A stretch of DNA of 64,000 nt from Bacteroidales bacterium UBA6267 (GCA_002440745.1 DJVB01000063.1:14594-78593); one strand, 5' to 3'; positions 1 to 9,276 are shown, numbered from the stretch's first letter. Notes: a model not told the origin generated them from the sequence alone. Program-made: numbers and translations.

Positions 1-29
1 GGTCGCGGGTTCGAGTCCCGTCCAGACCG
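1..29 (+). tRNA. tRNA, 3' part only (probably tRNA-Asp)
   Basis: The window opens inside a tRNA. Positions 5-9 and 17-21 form the T stem around the loop TTCGAGT, and 22-28 (CCAGACC) is the 3' acceptor strand, followed by discriminator G29. CCA is not encoded. The variable loop and T arm match my memory of bacterial tRNA-Asp, and G73 fits Asp. The anticodon lies outside the window, so the identity is inferred. A terminator hairpin follows directly. Confidence 0.85.
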
Positions 30-30
30 C

Positions 31-69
31 AAAAAAGCCTGATAATCTTACGATTGTCAGGCTTTTTTA
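31..69 (+). terminator. Rho-independent terminator of the tRNA
   Basis: An 11-bp stem is formed by positions 37-47 (GCCTGATAATC) and 52-62 (GATTGTCAGGC), with one G-T pair and a TTAC loop. It has an A run in front and a T run behind. This is the expected end of the tRNA transcript. Confidence 0.88.
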
Positions 70-106
70 TTTGTAAAATCCTATTTGATTTCATAGGTAA
101 TTGTCG

Positions 107-241
107 TAACCTGAGTTGGATGTAATTTTCCAACAATTCATTGATTTAGTTATTGATTATGCAATTTCTCATTTCGTTTGGAATCTGTTTATCTGATAGA
201 TACGAACTTATCTAATAACATTCTATACCGAACTCAGGTTA
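107..241. repeat. Inverted-repeat-bounded 135-bp segment, possible MITE/IS remnant
   Basis: TAACCTGAGTT at 107-117 is repeated as its exact reverse complement, AACTCAGGTTA, at 231-241. The segment between is AT-rich and non-coding. I see no clear target-site duplication. The rest of the gene-free stretch from 70 to 426 shows nothing else I can name. It could be a short non-autonomous element next to the tRNA, or chance. Confidence 0.3.
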
Positions 242-426
242 GTTAGGTTGTAGAACTAAAAAAAATAGTCTCTTATTTTAATCTTAATACTGCCCATATT
301 CCATTTTATTTCTACTTTAGCACTGCGATTCCCTTTTAGCAGTTGCATCAAAACAATCTAATTTTATATTGTTTTATCACTTCATTTTGCACCGAACAGT
401 TTTATTAATTGGCATTTATCCGAAAC

Positions 427-1530
427 ATGAATACAGATAAGAATAGTTGTAAAAAATGCATTTTAAATAATCAAATAAAAGGAGTCGTCATTGATAATGA
501 TGGCTGCTGCAATTATTGTAAATCCTTTAAACCTTTCGAGCCTTATGGGGAATCGGAATTGCTCAAAATTTTTAGAAAAACGAAAAAAAAGAAAGGAATT
601 TATGACGCCCTTGTGCCATTGAGTGGTGGAAAAGACAGTACTTATGTGCTTTTTTTGGCTGCCAAAAAATACAATCTCAACGTCTTAACTTACACTTATG
701 ACAATGGTTTCGTGAGTGACTATGCAAAACAAAACATAAAAACATCTGTTGAAACATGTAAGGTTGACCATATTTGGGTAAAACATGACGAAGAATTGAT
801 TTACAACCTATATAATATCGTGCTAAAACTCTCCGGAGAAATTTGCGGCGTATGTGGAATTGGCATTGAAAGAACGATGTTAAAAATATCTGAGGCATAT
901 AAAATCCCTCTGATTTTATTAGGTCATTCACCTACTGAAGAAAACTCCTTTACTTCCGAAAATATATACGATCAGTATCGACTAAAAACTATTCTCAAAA
1001 AGGATAAAAATATCACCCAACAAATGGTCAATCGTTTTTTGATTTATCCAAATCTTAACTATATCAAGAGTTATCTGTTCACCAAAATTGGCCGCTTTGG
1101 GAAAAAGGTGAATATTTTGTACTATTTAGATAATCCTACCGACAAGGAAATTGGAAAAATCATTAAAGAAGAAATGGGCTGGATAGAACCCTCTGAAACT
1201 GAATACACCAGACATTTCGACTGCATTGCCGAACCATTAACTAATTATATTCGTGAAAAACGTTTTGGATATTCAAGACGTTTACCACAACTGAGTAATA
1301 TGATTCGGAACAATGAAATTTCAAGAGAACAAGCATTTAATATTATCTGGAATGATAACGAGAGGATACAAGTAAATAGTTTTAATGAGGTTATGGAAAA
1401 GCTGAATATCACTGAGAATGACATTGAAAGCATCAGTAAAATCCCTGTAAATGTGTTCAGCGGCGAAGTTTCCTTTTCAAACAGAGTATTTGCAAAGGTT
1501 AGAAAGATATTAAAGAGGCAAGCTCATTAA
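427..1530 (+). CDS. N-acetyl sugar amidotransferase (WbpG/PseA-like)
   Basis: The 367-residue product looks like an ATP-dependent amidotransferase that turns an N-acetyl group on a nucleotide sugar into an acetamidino group for surface glycans. It has the PP-loop ATP-pyrophosphatase motif LSGGKDS near residue 65. Cysteine pairs CKKC and CNYC near the N-terminus and CGVC near residue 140 are likely metal ligands, as in the family. Length is typical. I chose ATG 427 rather than the in-frame TTG at 409, because the protein from MNTDKNSCKKC has the usual family N-terminus. In known loci the enzyme works with HisH/HisF-like partners that supply ammonia. None is visible here, so the gene stands alone between the tRNA region and an unrelated locus. 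Family call fairly sure; substrate unknown. Confidence 0.8.
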   Translation: MNTDKNSCKKCILNNQIKGVVIDNDGCCNYCKSFKPFEPYGESELLKIFRKTKKKKGIYDALVPLSGGKDSTYVLFLAAKKYNLNVLTYTYDNGFVSDYAKQNIKTSVETCKVDHIWVKHDEELIYNLYNIVLKLSGEICGVCGIGIERTMLKISEAYKIPLILLGHSPTEENSFTSENIYDQYRLKTILKKDKNITQQMVNRFLIYPNLNYIKSYLFTKIGRFGKKVNILYYLDNPTDKEIGKIIKEEMGWIEPSETEYTRHFDCIAEPLTNYIREKRFGYSRRLPQLSNMIRNNEISREQAFNIIWNDNERIQVNSFNEVMEKLNITENDIESISKIPVNVFSGEVSFSNRVFAKVRKILKRQAH

Positions 1531-1537
1531 AAAAAAT

Positions 1538-1555
1538 CAAAGTTGACAAACTTTG
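1538..1555 (+). other. Short hairpin after the amidotransferase gene
   Basis: CAAAGTT (1538-1544) pairs with AACTTTG (1549-1555) across a GACA loop, 7 bases after the stop codon. No T run follows, so it is only a weak terminator candidate. It may protect the 3' end of the mRNA. The rest of the 255-bp gap to the next gene shows nothing else. Confidence 0.3.
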
Positions 1556-1785
1556 TGAGCCATACTGAGTTGCAAATATTCTGACAAATCTCCCCTTCCT
1601 TCCATCGAATTTTGCATTTCTCTAATGACTGAAAATCAAACAATCTCAAAGTGCCCTTTTATTTTTTCAAACAATATTTCTCTGACTAACAAAATATTGC
1701 AACCTCCTTTATCGTTATTTTGTCGTTGGAAATGTAACGAATCATTTGTTAAGGTATTAAATAATCATTCGACTAAAATCCCTCT

Positions 1786-3816
1786 ATGAAAAGTGAAAAA
1801 GACAATAGAACGACTAAAAACAAGTCCCTTCTTAAGCCGGTTAAAAGTATCTTTTTGCTTAACTTGCTTGTTTTCTTACTGATATTCTTTTCATTACAAC
1901 TTCAGGCTCAGACTATAAATCAAAAATCGAAGCTATTCGACTTACCCAATAAAATTGTTATTGATTTCAGTAATGACTATGCTCAAATCACTTATAATCA
2001 AGCATCTCAGGCTCAGTTCTTAAGCGAAATTACCTTTATCGGAAAATCAACTAATAATAGCAATTTTACCGGATTTCCCCAAATGTCGGCCAACAATATC
2101 GTCACCCTTGAAATTCAATTTTTCACGGAAGATGACTTTTTGGCCCTTCAAAATAGACTTAGAAAAACGAATCACATCAGTCGGCTAATAATTAAAAATA
2201 GTCGCATTAAATCCATTCCGGTTGAGTTTATTACAGACCACGATATCAATGATTTTCATATCGAAAATTGCCGAAGCATCGATCCAATCAGTTTGAATCA
2301 ATTGCTAAATCAGGAAAATAATTTACTCAAATTAACCGTAAAAAATTGCGGCATTTACAAAATAAGTAGTGAGGTCACCTCGAACAAAATCAGAGTTTTA
2401 AACCTCAGTAACAACAAATTAGCTTCAGTAACATCTTTCCTGCCTCTCTTTCCCCGTTTAGACAGTCTCTTTATTGAAGGCAATAATTTACCGGATTTAG
2501 AATTCGAATTAGAATCCTGTGCCAACAGCAAGTTGAAATATATTCGCACCGACTCGGTCTCTCCGGCTTTGGAAAAATCGTTGCGAGAAATCAATAATCA
2601 GCTTAGTTGGGATTTTGGCCCAATGGCGGAATCGGTTAAAAAAAGACTGAATCATTATGGCAATTTTTCCATCGGCAACAAGAATTATCAGGTGCTTTCC
2701 TCAGCATATTTAAACTATAACGCCATTTTTAACAATCGACTCCTGCGAATAAACTTCGACACCCTTTTTGCCGATGAAAAATTCTGGGACACTATTTCAA
2801 CCGTCTATAGATTATCCCCCGACAACGCCATAAATTACAGACTATTCCGCCATAAAGGATTTCAACGGGGCCATATAACCTTCAATTATTATCCTAAAAG
2901 AAATCGATCATCTAAAAGATATTCTTCGCCAAAATTTTTCAAAAATCACCCTGAAGCGACCATTTATCGAGATTATATCTGGGTGACTTCAAACCCAATA
3001 AAACCAAAGGAATTTGCACCGCTTCTTAAAAAATATTTCATGGATATCAGGTTTGAATATCATCCTCAAACAAAAAATTACACCATCCATTTAAAAGAAA
3101 ATACAGGCAAAATTATCTCGATTGAAGCCTATCCAATCAAGAAAAAAATTGGCAAAAATGTCAACATCGAGGACAAAGATTTGGAGAAAGATTATGCGAA
3201 ATACCTTTCGGCATTGGCTCGAAAAAACCGAAAAATTGACAAGGAAACTATAAAAACCAAACGTCAAATCCGCAATTCTTTAGCGCAAATTGAGCGAAAC
3301 TGTTGGCATCAACTTAGGAGCATGATGAGCCCGGAAGAGCGATTGATGAGCGAGGAAGAATGGATGAGCTATTATGTTGAAATTCTGAGTCATGAAGCCG
3401 AAGCACTTGAAACTTGCTTTCCGTCCAATGTTTATTTGCAAAAAAGTCTTAATTTGTTAGGCTACAGCCCATTAGGCAATATTAACGACACTACCTCAAC
3501 GGCACTAAAAAATGTGTCATTCGTGGATGAAACCGGTTCGAATATTCCGGTTAAAGAAATTTATGTTATTAATCATAAAAGCCTGACATTCAGAAACTAT
3601 CAATTCACTGCAACCATTCAGGCAATAACAATGGGGTTGATAAAAGAAGAAGATATTTCGATGGTGATAATCTTACCGGATAATTCATTCGGTTTGGTTG
3701 ATCGAAAAGAGGTTTCTTCAACGATAAACAGTGGAAAAACCTTTAATTTAAAAGCTCAAATCACTAAATATGATTTAATTACCATTGGTCAAATCATTGA
3801 CTATTTAAATTTGTAA
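1786..3816 (+). CDS. Secreted leucine-rich-repeat-like protein, unknown function
   Basis: The 676-residue protein starts with a basic stretch and a hydrophobic segment (about residues 24-42, ending LQLQAQ), which reads as a signal peptide or anchor. About residues 125-245 are leucine-rich-repeat-like, with turns such as LRVLNLSNNKL-type and LDSLFIEGNNLPDL. A middle region of mixed beta character follows. About residues 455-545 are charged and helical (many K, E, R) and could be a coiled coil. The C-terminal 100 residues look like a beta-rich domain. I do not recognise a catalytic motif. It lies 43 bp before an ECF sigma factor and then a membrane protein, all on one strand, so it may be part of an envelope-sensing unit. 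Function unknown. Confidence 0.7.
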   Translation: MKSEKDNRTTKNKSLLKPVKSIFLLNLLVFLLIFFSLQLQAQTINQKSKLFDLPNKIVIDFSNDYAQITYNQASQAQFLSEITFIGKSTNNSNFTGFPQMSANNIVTLEIQFFTEDDFLALQNRLRKTNHISRLIIKNSRIKSIPVEFITDHDINDFHIENCRSIDPISLNQLLNQENNLLKLTVKNCGIYKISSEVTSNKIRVLNLSNNKLASVTSFLPLFPRLDSLFIEGNNLPDLEFELESCANSKLKYIRTDSVSPALEKSLREINNQLSWDFGPMAESVKKRLNHYGNFSIGNKNYQVLSSAYLNYNAIFNNRLLRINFDTLFADEKFWDTISTVYRLSPDNAINYRLFRHKGFQRGHITFNYYPKRNRSSKRYSSPKFFKNHPEATIYRDYIWVTSNPIKPKEFAPLLKKYFMDIRFEYHPQTKNYTIHLKENTGKIISIEAYPIKKKIGKNVNIEDKDLEKDYAKYLSALARKNRKIDKETIKTKRQIRNSLAQIERNCWHQLRSMMSPEERLMSEEEWMSYYVEILSHEAEALETCFPSNVYLQKSLNLLGYSPLGNINDTTSTALKNVSFVDETGSNIPVKEIYVINHKSLTFRNYQFTATIQAITMGLIKEEDISMVIILPDNSFGLVDRKEVSSTINSGKTFNLKAQITKYDLITIGQIIDYLNL

Positions 3817-3859
3817 CAAAACTTGCAGCAAGGCATTATAGTTTTATAATATATCGAAT

Positions 3860-4471
3860 ATGAACGCATTATCCACTCAAAGCAGCAACAACGACAAGGG
3901 AATAATCCCGAAGCAAAAGACCGATATCGAAGCGGAGATTGGTGAAGTCTATGACCGCCACTATGTCGAGATTTTCAGATTTGTCTATAATCGGGTTGAC
4001 GATAAAGAAACCGCCGCGGACATTGTGGGCACCACTTTCCTAAAAGCCCTCAAAAACTCCTCAAAATTCACTTCCCGACATAGTGGAGCTCTGAAATCAT
4101 GGATTTTTACTATCGCTTCTAACGAAGTTTTGCTCCACTTCAGGAGCCGCAAAGTCAAGGCGAAATACTATGTTGAAATGGAAAAAATCAAAGAATGGGG
4201 TCAGGAAGAAAACTTTGGAGAGGATTCGGTTGCGCTGCTTGTTGAGTGTTTAGAGCAGCTTCCGGATCAGGACTATGAGCTTATTCAATGGAAATATTTC
4301 GACCATCTTTCCTTCGCCGATATTGCCGGAATAACTGGAAAAACTGAAGAAAGTCTGCGAATCGCCCTTTTCCGAATCCGGAAAAAATTGGCCTCTACCC
4401 TACTCAACCTAAGTAAATCTCGGGGCATCGAAATATTATTAGCAATAACCATTTTAATTTTTGCATTTTAA
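3860..4471 (+). CDS. ECF-type RNA polymerase sigma factor with hydrophobic C-terminal tail
   Basis: The 203-residue protein has sigma-70 region 2 at about residues 30-90 (HYVEIFRFVYNRV, then ADIVGTTFLKALK for the core-binding and -10 helices). Region 4 is at about 130-180 (LPDQDYELIQWKYF, then a helix-turn-helix with SFADIAGITGKTEESLR and ALFRIRKKL). This is the usual ECF layout. The odd part is the end: the last 15 or so residues (IEILLAITILIFAF) are strongly hydrophobic and could sit in a membrane. It is followed 11 bp later by a single-pass membrane protein that could act as its anti-sigma or target. The gene pair is probably cotranscribed. Confidence 0.85.
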   Translation: MNALSTQSSNNDKGIIPKQKTDIEAEIGEVYDRHYVEIFRFVYNRVDDKETAADIVGTTFLKALKNSSKFTSRHSGALKSWIFTIASNEVLLHFRSRKVKAKYYVEMEKIKEWGQEENFGEDSVALLVECLEQLPDQDYELIQWKYFDHLSFADIAGITGKTEESLRIALFRIRKKLASTLLNLSKSRGIEILLAITILIFAF

Positions 4472-4482
4472 TTTTTAATAAA

Positions 4483-6093
4483 ATGAAAACGAAAAGAACC
4501 ATTGTAACCAACAGAAAACCAATCACCGACAGTGAAATTTTAAGCTATAAAAAGCCTTTTTCAAGCTTGTCAAAAATGGTAAATAACAGTCATCTTTTTA
4601 GTGGCGGAAAATCCATATTAGGTTATGGAATTACAGGATTAGCCGTTGTAGCGGTTGCAACTATGGCCACCTATTTGCTAACCACCGGCCAACCTGAATC
4701 AAAATCCAACGCAGACCTTATAAGCTCAGCCACAGAGGATAGCACGATTCTAATAGCCCAAAACGAAAATGGCCGAGAAATAAAACCACCTTTTGGCGAA
4801 ATAATCAGTTACGAAACCTTTAGGATTGATAATCGGAAACCACAAGAAATTAAAACCAAAAACGGGAGTATAATACACATTCCGGCAAATACCTTTGTTG
4901 ATAAAGATGGAAATGAGGTAGTTAAGGACATCGAAATCAGGTATCGCGATTTTTATAATCCTTTCGACATTTACCTTGCAGGAATACCGATGGATTATGA
5001 CTCAGCAGGCGTAAACTATAGTTTTATGTCAGCCGGAATGTTTCAAATTGACGCTCAAGCGAATGGAAATCAGTTATTTATGAAAGAAGGTAAAATCATC
5101 GACATAAGTTTAGTTTCTGAAAAAGAGGAAATCTATAATTTCTACGAATACGACACATTTTCCAACGAATGGGTATATTTATACCGTGAAATGGAGGAAA
5201 ACTTGCAGCCCTTAACACAAAACAAAGCAACAGAAGACTATTCCTATAGTTTTTCGCAGGATGATTCTGTGCACGATACAGTCGATTATAACTTATTGCC
5301 ACAGAAAGATTACACTCAAAATCAACTTATAAGGAGTTTTGTCGGACAACGAAAAATGGAGGTCAAAGAACCAGAAAGCTATATCTTCACTGCATCACCT
5401 GAAATGTATAAAAATACAGAATACTACGCCCTTGACAGCCTAATGTTAGAAATTGATTCCAAAGAAAACTTCAAACCGAGTTATTATCATGTCAGATGGG
5501 ATCGTGTTGAATTAGCCCAGCAGGATAATGATTTGTTATTAATCTTACATAAAGGCCGCACAGCAACAAGTTTTCGGGTAACACCGGTAATAAAACCACA
5601 GGATTACAAAAATGTGATTCTCGCTTTTAACGAAGAAAAGCAAGAACAAGCCACGCGGAAGCAGGAACGTGAAGAACGCAGAAAAATCCAGGCTGATTTG
5701 CAAGAAAAAACCAATCGATTTTCCACAATGCGAAATATACAGATTGGAAGTTTGGGCACCTATAATTGCGATTATCCGATTCCACAGCCACAGATGGCCA
5801 AAAAGGGAGCCTTAAGAGTTTACGACCAAAATCAACAACGTTTGTTTACTAACGAAATCATTGTTTGCCAACCCAATTCCAATATTAGTTGGACCTATAA
5901 TCAAAGAGCCCCCAATGCATATCTGTATTATTACAGTGGTAATCAGCAAAATGTGGGATGGTTTGTGACAAAAAGCGGAAAATTAGCCATTCTTTATCCC
6001 GAAAGCTTCGACCGGTCCAAAAGCGACAGTTGCTTAGCTGTTGTTTACGATTCGGACGAAGGCATCAAAATGCTCAACCGTTTGATGAATTAG
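4483..6093 (+). CDS. Single-pass membrane protein with large exported domain, sigma-linked
   Basis: The 536-residue protein has a short N-terminal cytoplasmic part of about 45 residues and one membrane segment at about residues 49-69 (YGITGLAVVAVATMATYLL). The rest is a long exported region. Residues about 105-235 contain a block that I have seen in many Bacteroidota envelope proteins, with IHIPANTFVDKDGNEV, then AGIPMDYDS and SAGMFQI. It is beta-rich and resembles ZU5-like folds; this is a family impression, not a search result. Residues about 385-410 are a charged helix rich in E, K, R and Q. The topology, with a small cytoplasmic head next to an ECF sigma gene, resembles an anti-sigma factor, but I see no classical zinc anti-sigma motif. 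Confidence 0.65.
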   Translation: MKTKRTIVTNRKPITDSEILSYKKPFSSLSKMVNNSHLFSGGKSILGYGITGLAVVAVATMATYLLTTGQPESKSNADLISSATEDSTILIAQNENGREIKPPFGEIISYETFRIDNRKPQEIKTKNGSIIHIPANTFVDKDGNEVVKDIEIRYRDFYNPFDIYLAGIPMDYDSAGVNYSFMSAGMFQIDAQANGNQLFMKEGKIIDISLVSEKEEIYNFYEYDTFSNEWVYLYREMEENLQPLTQNKATEDYSYSFSQDDSVHDTVDYNLLPQKDYTQNQLIRSFVGQRKMEVKEPESYIFTASPEMYKNTEYYALDSLMLEIDSKENFKPSYYHVRWDRVELAQQDNDLLLILHKGRTATSFRVTPVIKPQDYKNVILAFNEEKQEQATRKQEREERRKIQADLQEKTNRFSTMRNIQIGSLGTYNCDYPIPQPQMAKKGALRVYDQNQQRLFTNEIIVCQPNSNISWTYNQRAPNAYLYYYSGNQQNVGWFVTKSGKLAILYPESFDRSKSDSCLAVVYDSDEGIKMLNRLMN

Positions 6094-6096
6094 GCT

Positions 6097-6174
6097 ATGA
6101 GAGAGGGGGTTGGATTTGATAAAGATGGAAAAGTATATCAACCGGAAATGACCGATAAAGACATGAGGAAATAG
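6097..6174 (+). CDS. Possible 25-residue ORF
   Basis: An ATG four bases after the previous stop opens a 25-codon frame (MREGVGFDKDGKVYQPEMTD and five more residues). The composition is protein-like, rich in K, D and E. It has no recognised function and could equally be the eroded end of a longer gene. Confidence 0.2.
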   Translation: MREGVGFDKDGKVYQPEMTDKDMRK

Positions 6175-6217
6175 AAACGCTTCTCTACCCGACAAAAACA
6201 ATCCGACTCTGCATTTA

Positions 6218-6979
6218 TCAATCCATCTGATTGAAAAAATCTTTCAAATATAGCTCAAAAGCTTCCTTTCGGCGGGTGGCAACAGGGATACTCAATCCGT
6301 CTTGCATAAGTACAGAAACTCCATCTCGGCGGATATATTTTTTGATAAATTGTAAATTGATAATATGGGAATGATGAACACGAAAAAAACTCATATCCTC
6401 AAGTAAAGTTTCATATTCCTTGAGAGTTTTGGACGCAATTATCTGATTTCCATCTACTAAAATCACACGAGTATAATTTCCATAAGCTTCTAAACGCACT
6501 ATCTCATCAAGCGAAATAAATACCGTTTCGGACTGTGAGTTGATTGCTAATTTGGTTGGTTGAGGCCCTTTTAAGTTTTCAAACAATTTTCGGAAATCAA
6601 CCATTTGCTGCTGCGAGGCGTTTAACCGAATCCGCACTTTATCCACCGCATTCAACAACTCCTTGATATTCACCGGTTTTAACAGGTAATCTAAAGCATT
6701 AAAGCGAAAAGCGCGAATGGCATACTGATTATAAGCCGTAATAAAAATAACAGAGAAATTAATCTTTCCAACACGCTCCAATAAATCGAAACCACTTCCA
6801 TCTAATAGCTCAATATCAAGAAAAAGCAAATCGAAACTCGAATTGTAAAGCAAAGGAAGTGCATCTTCGATGGAATGTGCTTTTCCAATAATTTCCACAT
6901 CCATACAATACTTTGTGAGCGCATTGGCAAGAAAATTTACCGCATTAGGTTCATCGTCAACAATGATGGATTTTATCAT
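6218..6979 (-). CDS. LytTR-family response regulator
   Basis: The 253-residue protein has a receiver domain at residues 1-120: acidic pocket VDDEP near residue 8, phosphoacceptor Asp in LLFLDIELLDG near residue 55, Thr in FITAYNQ, and Lys in LLKPV. A LytTR DNA-binding domain follows at about 145-250 (IVRLEAYGNYTRVILVDG, then FFRVHHSHIINLQFIKKYIRRDG). It is the downstream partner of the kinase gene, 12 bp away on the same strand. It probably activates genes by binding DNA through LytTR beta-strand contacts. Targets are not evident. Confidence 0.93.
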   Translation of the reverse strand: MIKSIIVDDEPNAVNFLANALTKYCMDVEIIGKAHSIEDALPLLYNSSFDLLFLDIELLDGSGFDLLERVGKINFSVIFITAYNQYAIRAFRFNALDYLLKPVNIKELLNAVDKVRIRLNASQQQMVDFRKLFENLKGPQPTKLAINSQSETVFISLDEIVRLEAYGNYTRVILVDGNQIIASKTLKEYETLLEDMSFFRVHHSHIINLQFIKKYIRRDGVSVLMQDGLSIPVATRRKEAFELYLKDFFNQMD

Positions 6980-6991
6980 AGCAATAGATTA

Positions 6992-8914
6992 TTAACTTTT
7001 GATTACAGGCAATTCGATTATCACTTTAGTTCCACAGCAAATATCCGATTCCGTTTTGTCAACATATTGAATATTAAGCTTTTTATTATAAATGGAGCTC
7101 AGCAATTTCAGCCGGTCTTTCGCAATGCCAAGTGCCTTCGAATTGTGCTTATGTCCGGTTTGAGAATTAATATGATCCGATTTATTTCGCCCAACTCCGT
7201 TATCCTCAACCACAATCTCCACAATATCATTCTTTTGCAATTTGATTTCCAAGTTGAGCTGTCCTTTCTCGTTTCGATGTCGTAAACCATGTATAATTGC
7301 ATTTTCGACGAAAGGCTGAATAAACATCGATGGTATTTTTATTTCGTCAGGATTAACCTCAGGGTCAATAGAAATTTGATAATCGAAACCATTATCAAAG
7401 CGAATTTTCTCTAATTCAATATACAAATTAACCGTTTCTAACTCATCCGACAGCTTGACGCCATTTTGATTGGAATTATCCAAAATACGACGAATCAAAG
7501 AAGCAAACTTCGAAATATAATCATTGGTATCTAATTCACTATGATTATACATGTAATATTGAATGGAGTTAAGCGTATTGAAAATGAAATGTGGATTCAT
7601 CTGCTGCATCAAGTTTTTCAAAGTCAACTGATCCGTTTTTTGCTTTGTTTTAATCTTATTCTGACGCCAAATCAAAATAAAATAAAGCGCAATGCCCATC
7701 ATCAGAATGACCAAGCCATAGATAATCAACTTATCATTTCTGATTTTCAACGATTGAATCTGATTTTCCTGCGTTAAAAACGTAATCTCATCCTGCGATT
7801 TCAACACATCATAGCGAATGGTCAAGTCGGCAATTCTAGCCGTCAACTCCCTAAAGTGCATGCTCTCAACCGACTGATTCATCAACAACAAATACTCATA
7901 AGCTTTTTCAAAATTTTTGTTAGACGAATAAAACAAGTGTAACTGTTGATAAGTGGCTATTTTGTACTGTTGGATTTTTGTAATATTCGCGTATTCAAGG
8001 CTTTTTATTAAGTATTTCTCTGCGTTTTCTAAGTCACCTCGAGCATTATAAAAAGTGAAAATATTATAACAATTGACATAAAGCCCCACAAAATTTTCTT
8101 TTTCTAAATTAATTCGATAACTTTTGAGATAAGCATCAAGAGCCAAATCATGTTTCTCAAGTGATTGATAATAAATGGCTAAACTATTGTAATACTGGTC
8201 CAATTTTCCAAAATCACCGGCAGATGAAATCAAATCGCCAACCTTTTTAAAGAAATAATCGGCGGAGTCAAAAACTGAGGTAAAAACATATAATCGTGCT
8301 TTCTCCAAAAAATAGTCGAATCGAAGACTATCCGAGTCCAATTCATCGGCAAGATTCCGACACACATCAAGATATTCATGAGGCAAATTGCGCGGATTAG
8401 AAGTGACCAAATAGAAATGAGCAATTCCATAATGGATGCGGAATTGCAGATATTTATCCTTCGTTTTATCGATAATTGTTTCGGCCTGAAGAAGACTTTC
8501 AAGGGCGCTATCCTGAATACCTGCTCGCAAATAATTGCGGGCCAAGGCATCCAAACTTTTCACCCACCCCGAAGTGTCTCTCTGTCGATAATAAAACCGC
8601 CCAAGAGTATCGAAAATATTAATTGCCTGCTCAAACATAAAATTGTCGGTGTAGCGCTGACCTAAATCTTCGTATAACTCAATGTCGATGGGTAAGCGAT
8701 ACGCCGAAGAATAGGTTTTGGCTTCTTGCAAAAGCTCCAAAGCAATATCGGCATAAGAGGTGTCTTCCGACATCTTTTTGAAATACAGTATCTTATCATT
8801 AATATTCTCGATTTTATCCGCAGTGGTAATCAAACTGTCTAAAATGCTGTTTTGGCCAAATAACGAACCTCGGCTAAACAGAAATATCAAAAGGAATACA
8901 AGCAGAATTCTCAT
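6992..8914 (-). CDS. TPR-containing LytS-type sensor histidine kinase
   Basis: The 640-residue protein has a signal peptide (MRILLVFLLIFLFSRG). An exported region of about residues 25-385 is made of tetratricopeptide-like helical repeats. One membrane segment at about 398-418 (LIIYGLVILMMGIALYFILIW) leads to a cytoplasmic kinase domain. The phosphorylated His is in QQMNPHFIFNTLNSIQYYM near residue 440, the His_kinase (LytS/YehU) form. The ATPase domain has FVENAIIHGLRHR and VEDNGVGRNKS. It pairs with the LytTR regulator just downstream. The extracytoplasmic TPR part suggests sensing by protein contact. Ligand unknown. Confidence 0.92.
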   Translation of the reverse strand: MRILLVFLLIFLFSRGSLFGQNSILDSLITTADKIENINDKILYFKKMSEDTSYADIALELLQEAKTYSSAYRLPIDIELYEDLGQRYTDNFMFEQAINIFDTLGRFYYRQRDTSGWVKSLDALARNYLRAGIQDSALESLLQAETIIDKTKDKYLQFRIHYGIAHFYLVTSNPRNLPHEYLDVCRNLADELDSDSLRFDYFLEKARLYVFTSVFDSADYFFKKVGDLISSAGDFGKLDQYYNSLAIYYQSLEKHDLALDAYLKSYRINLEKENFVGLYVNCYNIFTFYNARGDLENAEKYLIKSLEYANITKIQQYKIATYQQLHLFYSSNKNFEKAYEYLLLMNQSVESMHFRELTARIADLTIRYDVLKSQDEITFLTQENQIQSLKIRNDKLIIYGLVILMMGIALYFILIWRQNKIKTKQKTDQLTLKNLMQQMNPHFIFNTLNSIQYYMYNHSELDTNDYISKFASLIRRILDNSNQNGVKLSDELETVNLYIELEKIRFDNGFDYQISIDPEVNPDEIKIPSMFIQPFVENAIIHGLRHRNEKGQLNLEIKLQKNDIVEIVVEDNGVGRNKSDHINSQTGHKHNSKALGIAKDRLKLLSSIYNKKLNIQYVDKTESDICCGTKVIIELPVIKS

Positions 8915-9276
8915 AAATTGTTGGTTTAGATAAATAATAGGTCAGACTGTGAGGCAGCTCGACCTAATCGCACATCAAACGGGAAGCGAATTTAGAATAT
9001 TTTATAATATCAGATTAAATCTCAGAATTATTTGCAAAAATTTCCGAATCGCCTAATTCTAATAAATTGTTTTGCAGATAATTAAAAATAATTTAGCCAA
9101 ATTTTTAGGCTTTAAAAAATACGCCTCAGCAATCGATTTCTATCAAAATCACTCCTACTTTTAAAAATGAAATGCGCCAGATTGACTTATCTTTGTTCTC
9201 CAAATAACAATTGATTGGATTTTTAAAGCAATTGTAATTAATTTTGCCGTGAGCAATTTTTCAAAATTCATTTTCT
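8915..9276. promoter_or_regulatory. Divergent intergenic region with one good promoter
   Basis: This 362-bp gap separates the kinase gene (minus) from the protease gene (plus). For the plus gene a Bacteroidota-type promoter fits: TTG at 9215-9217, a 21-bp gap and TAATTTTG at 9239-9246, about 30 bp before the GTG start. A second -7-like box, TATCTTTG, is at 9188-9195. On the kinase side a 6-bp inverted repeat (TAGGTC 8938-8943, GACCTA 8961-8966) lies close to the start codon. No minus-strand TAnnTTTG box is clear. Confidence 0.5.

Noticed and set aside
5096..5302. Minus-strand frame inside the sigma-linked membrane protein gene
   Set aside because: It is a shadow of the plus-strand gene, with no start signal or homology evident.
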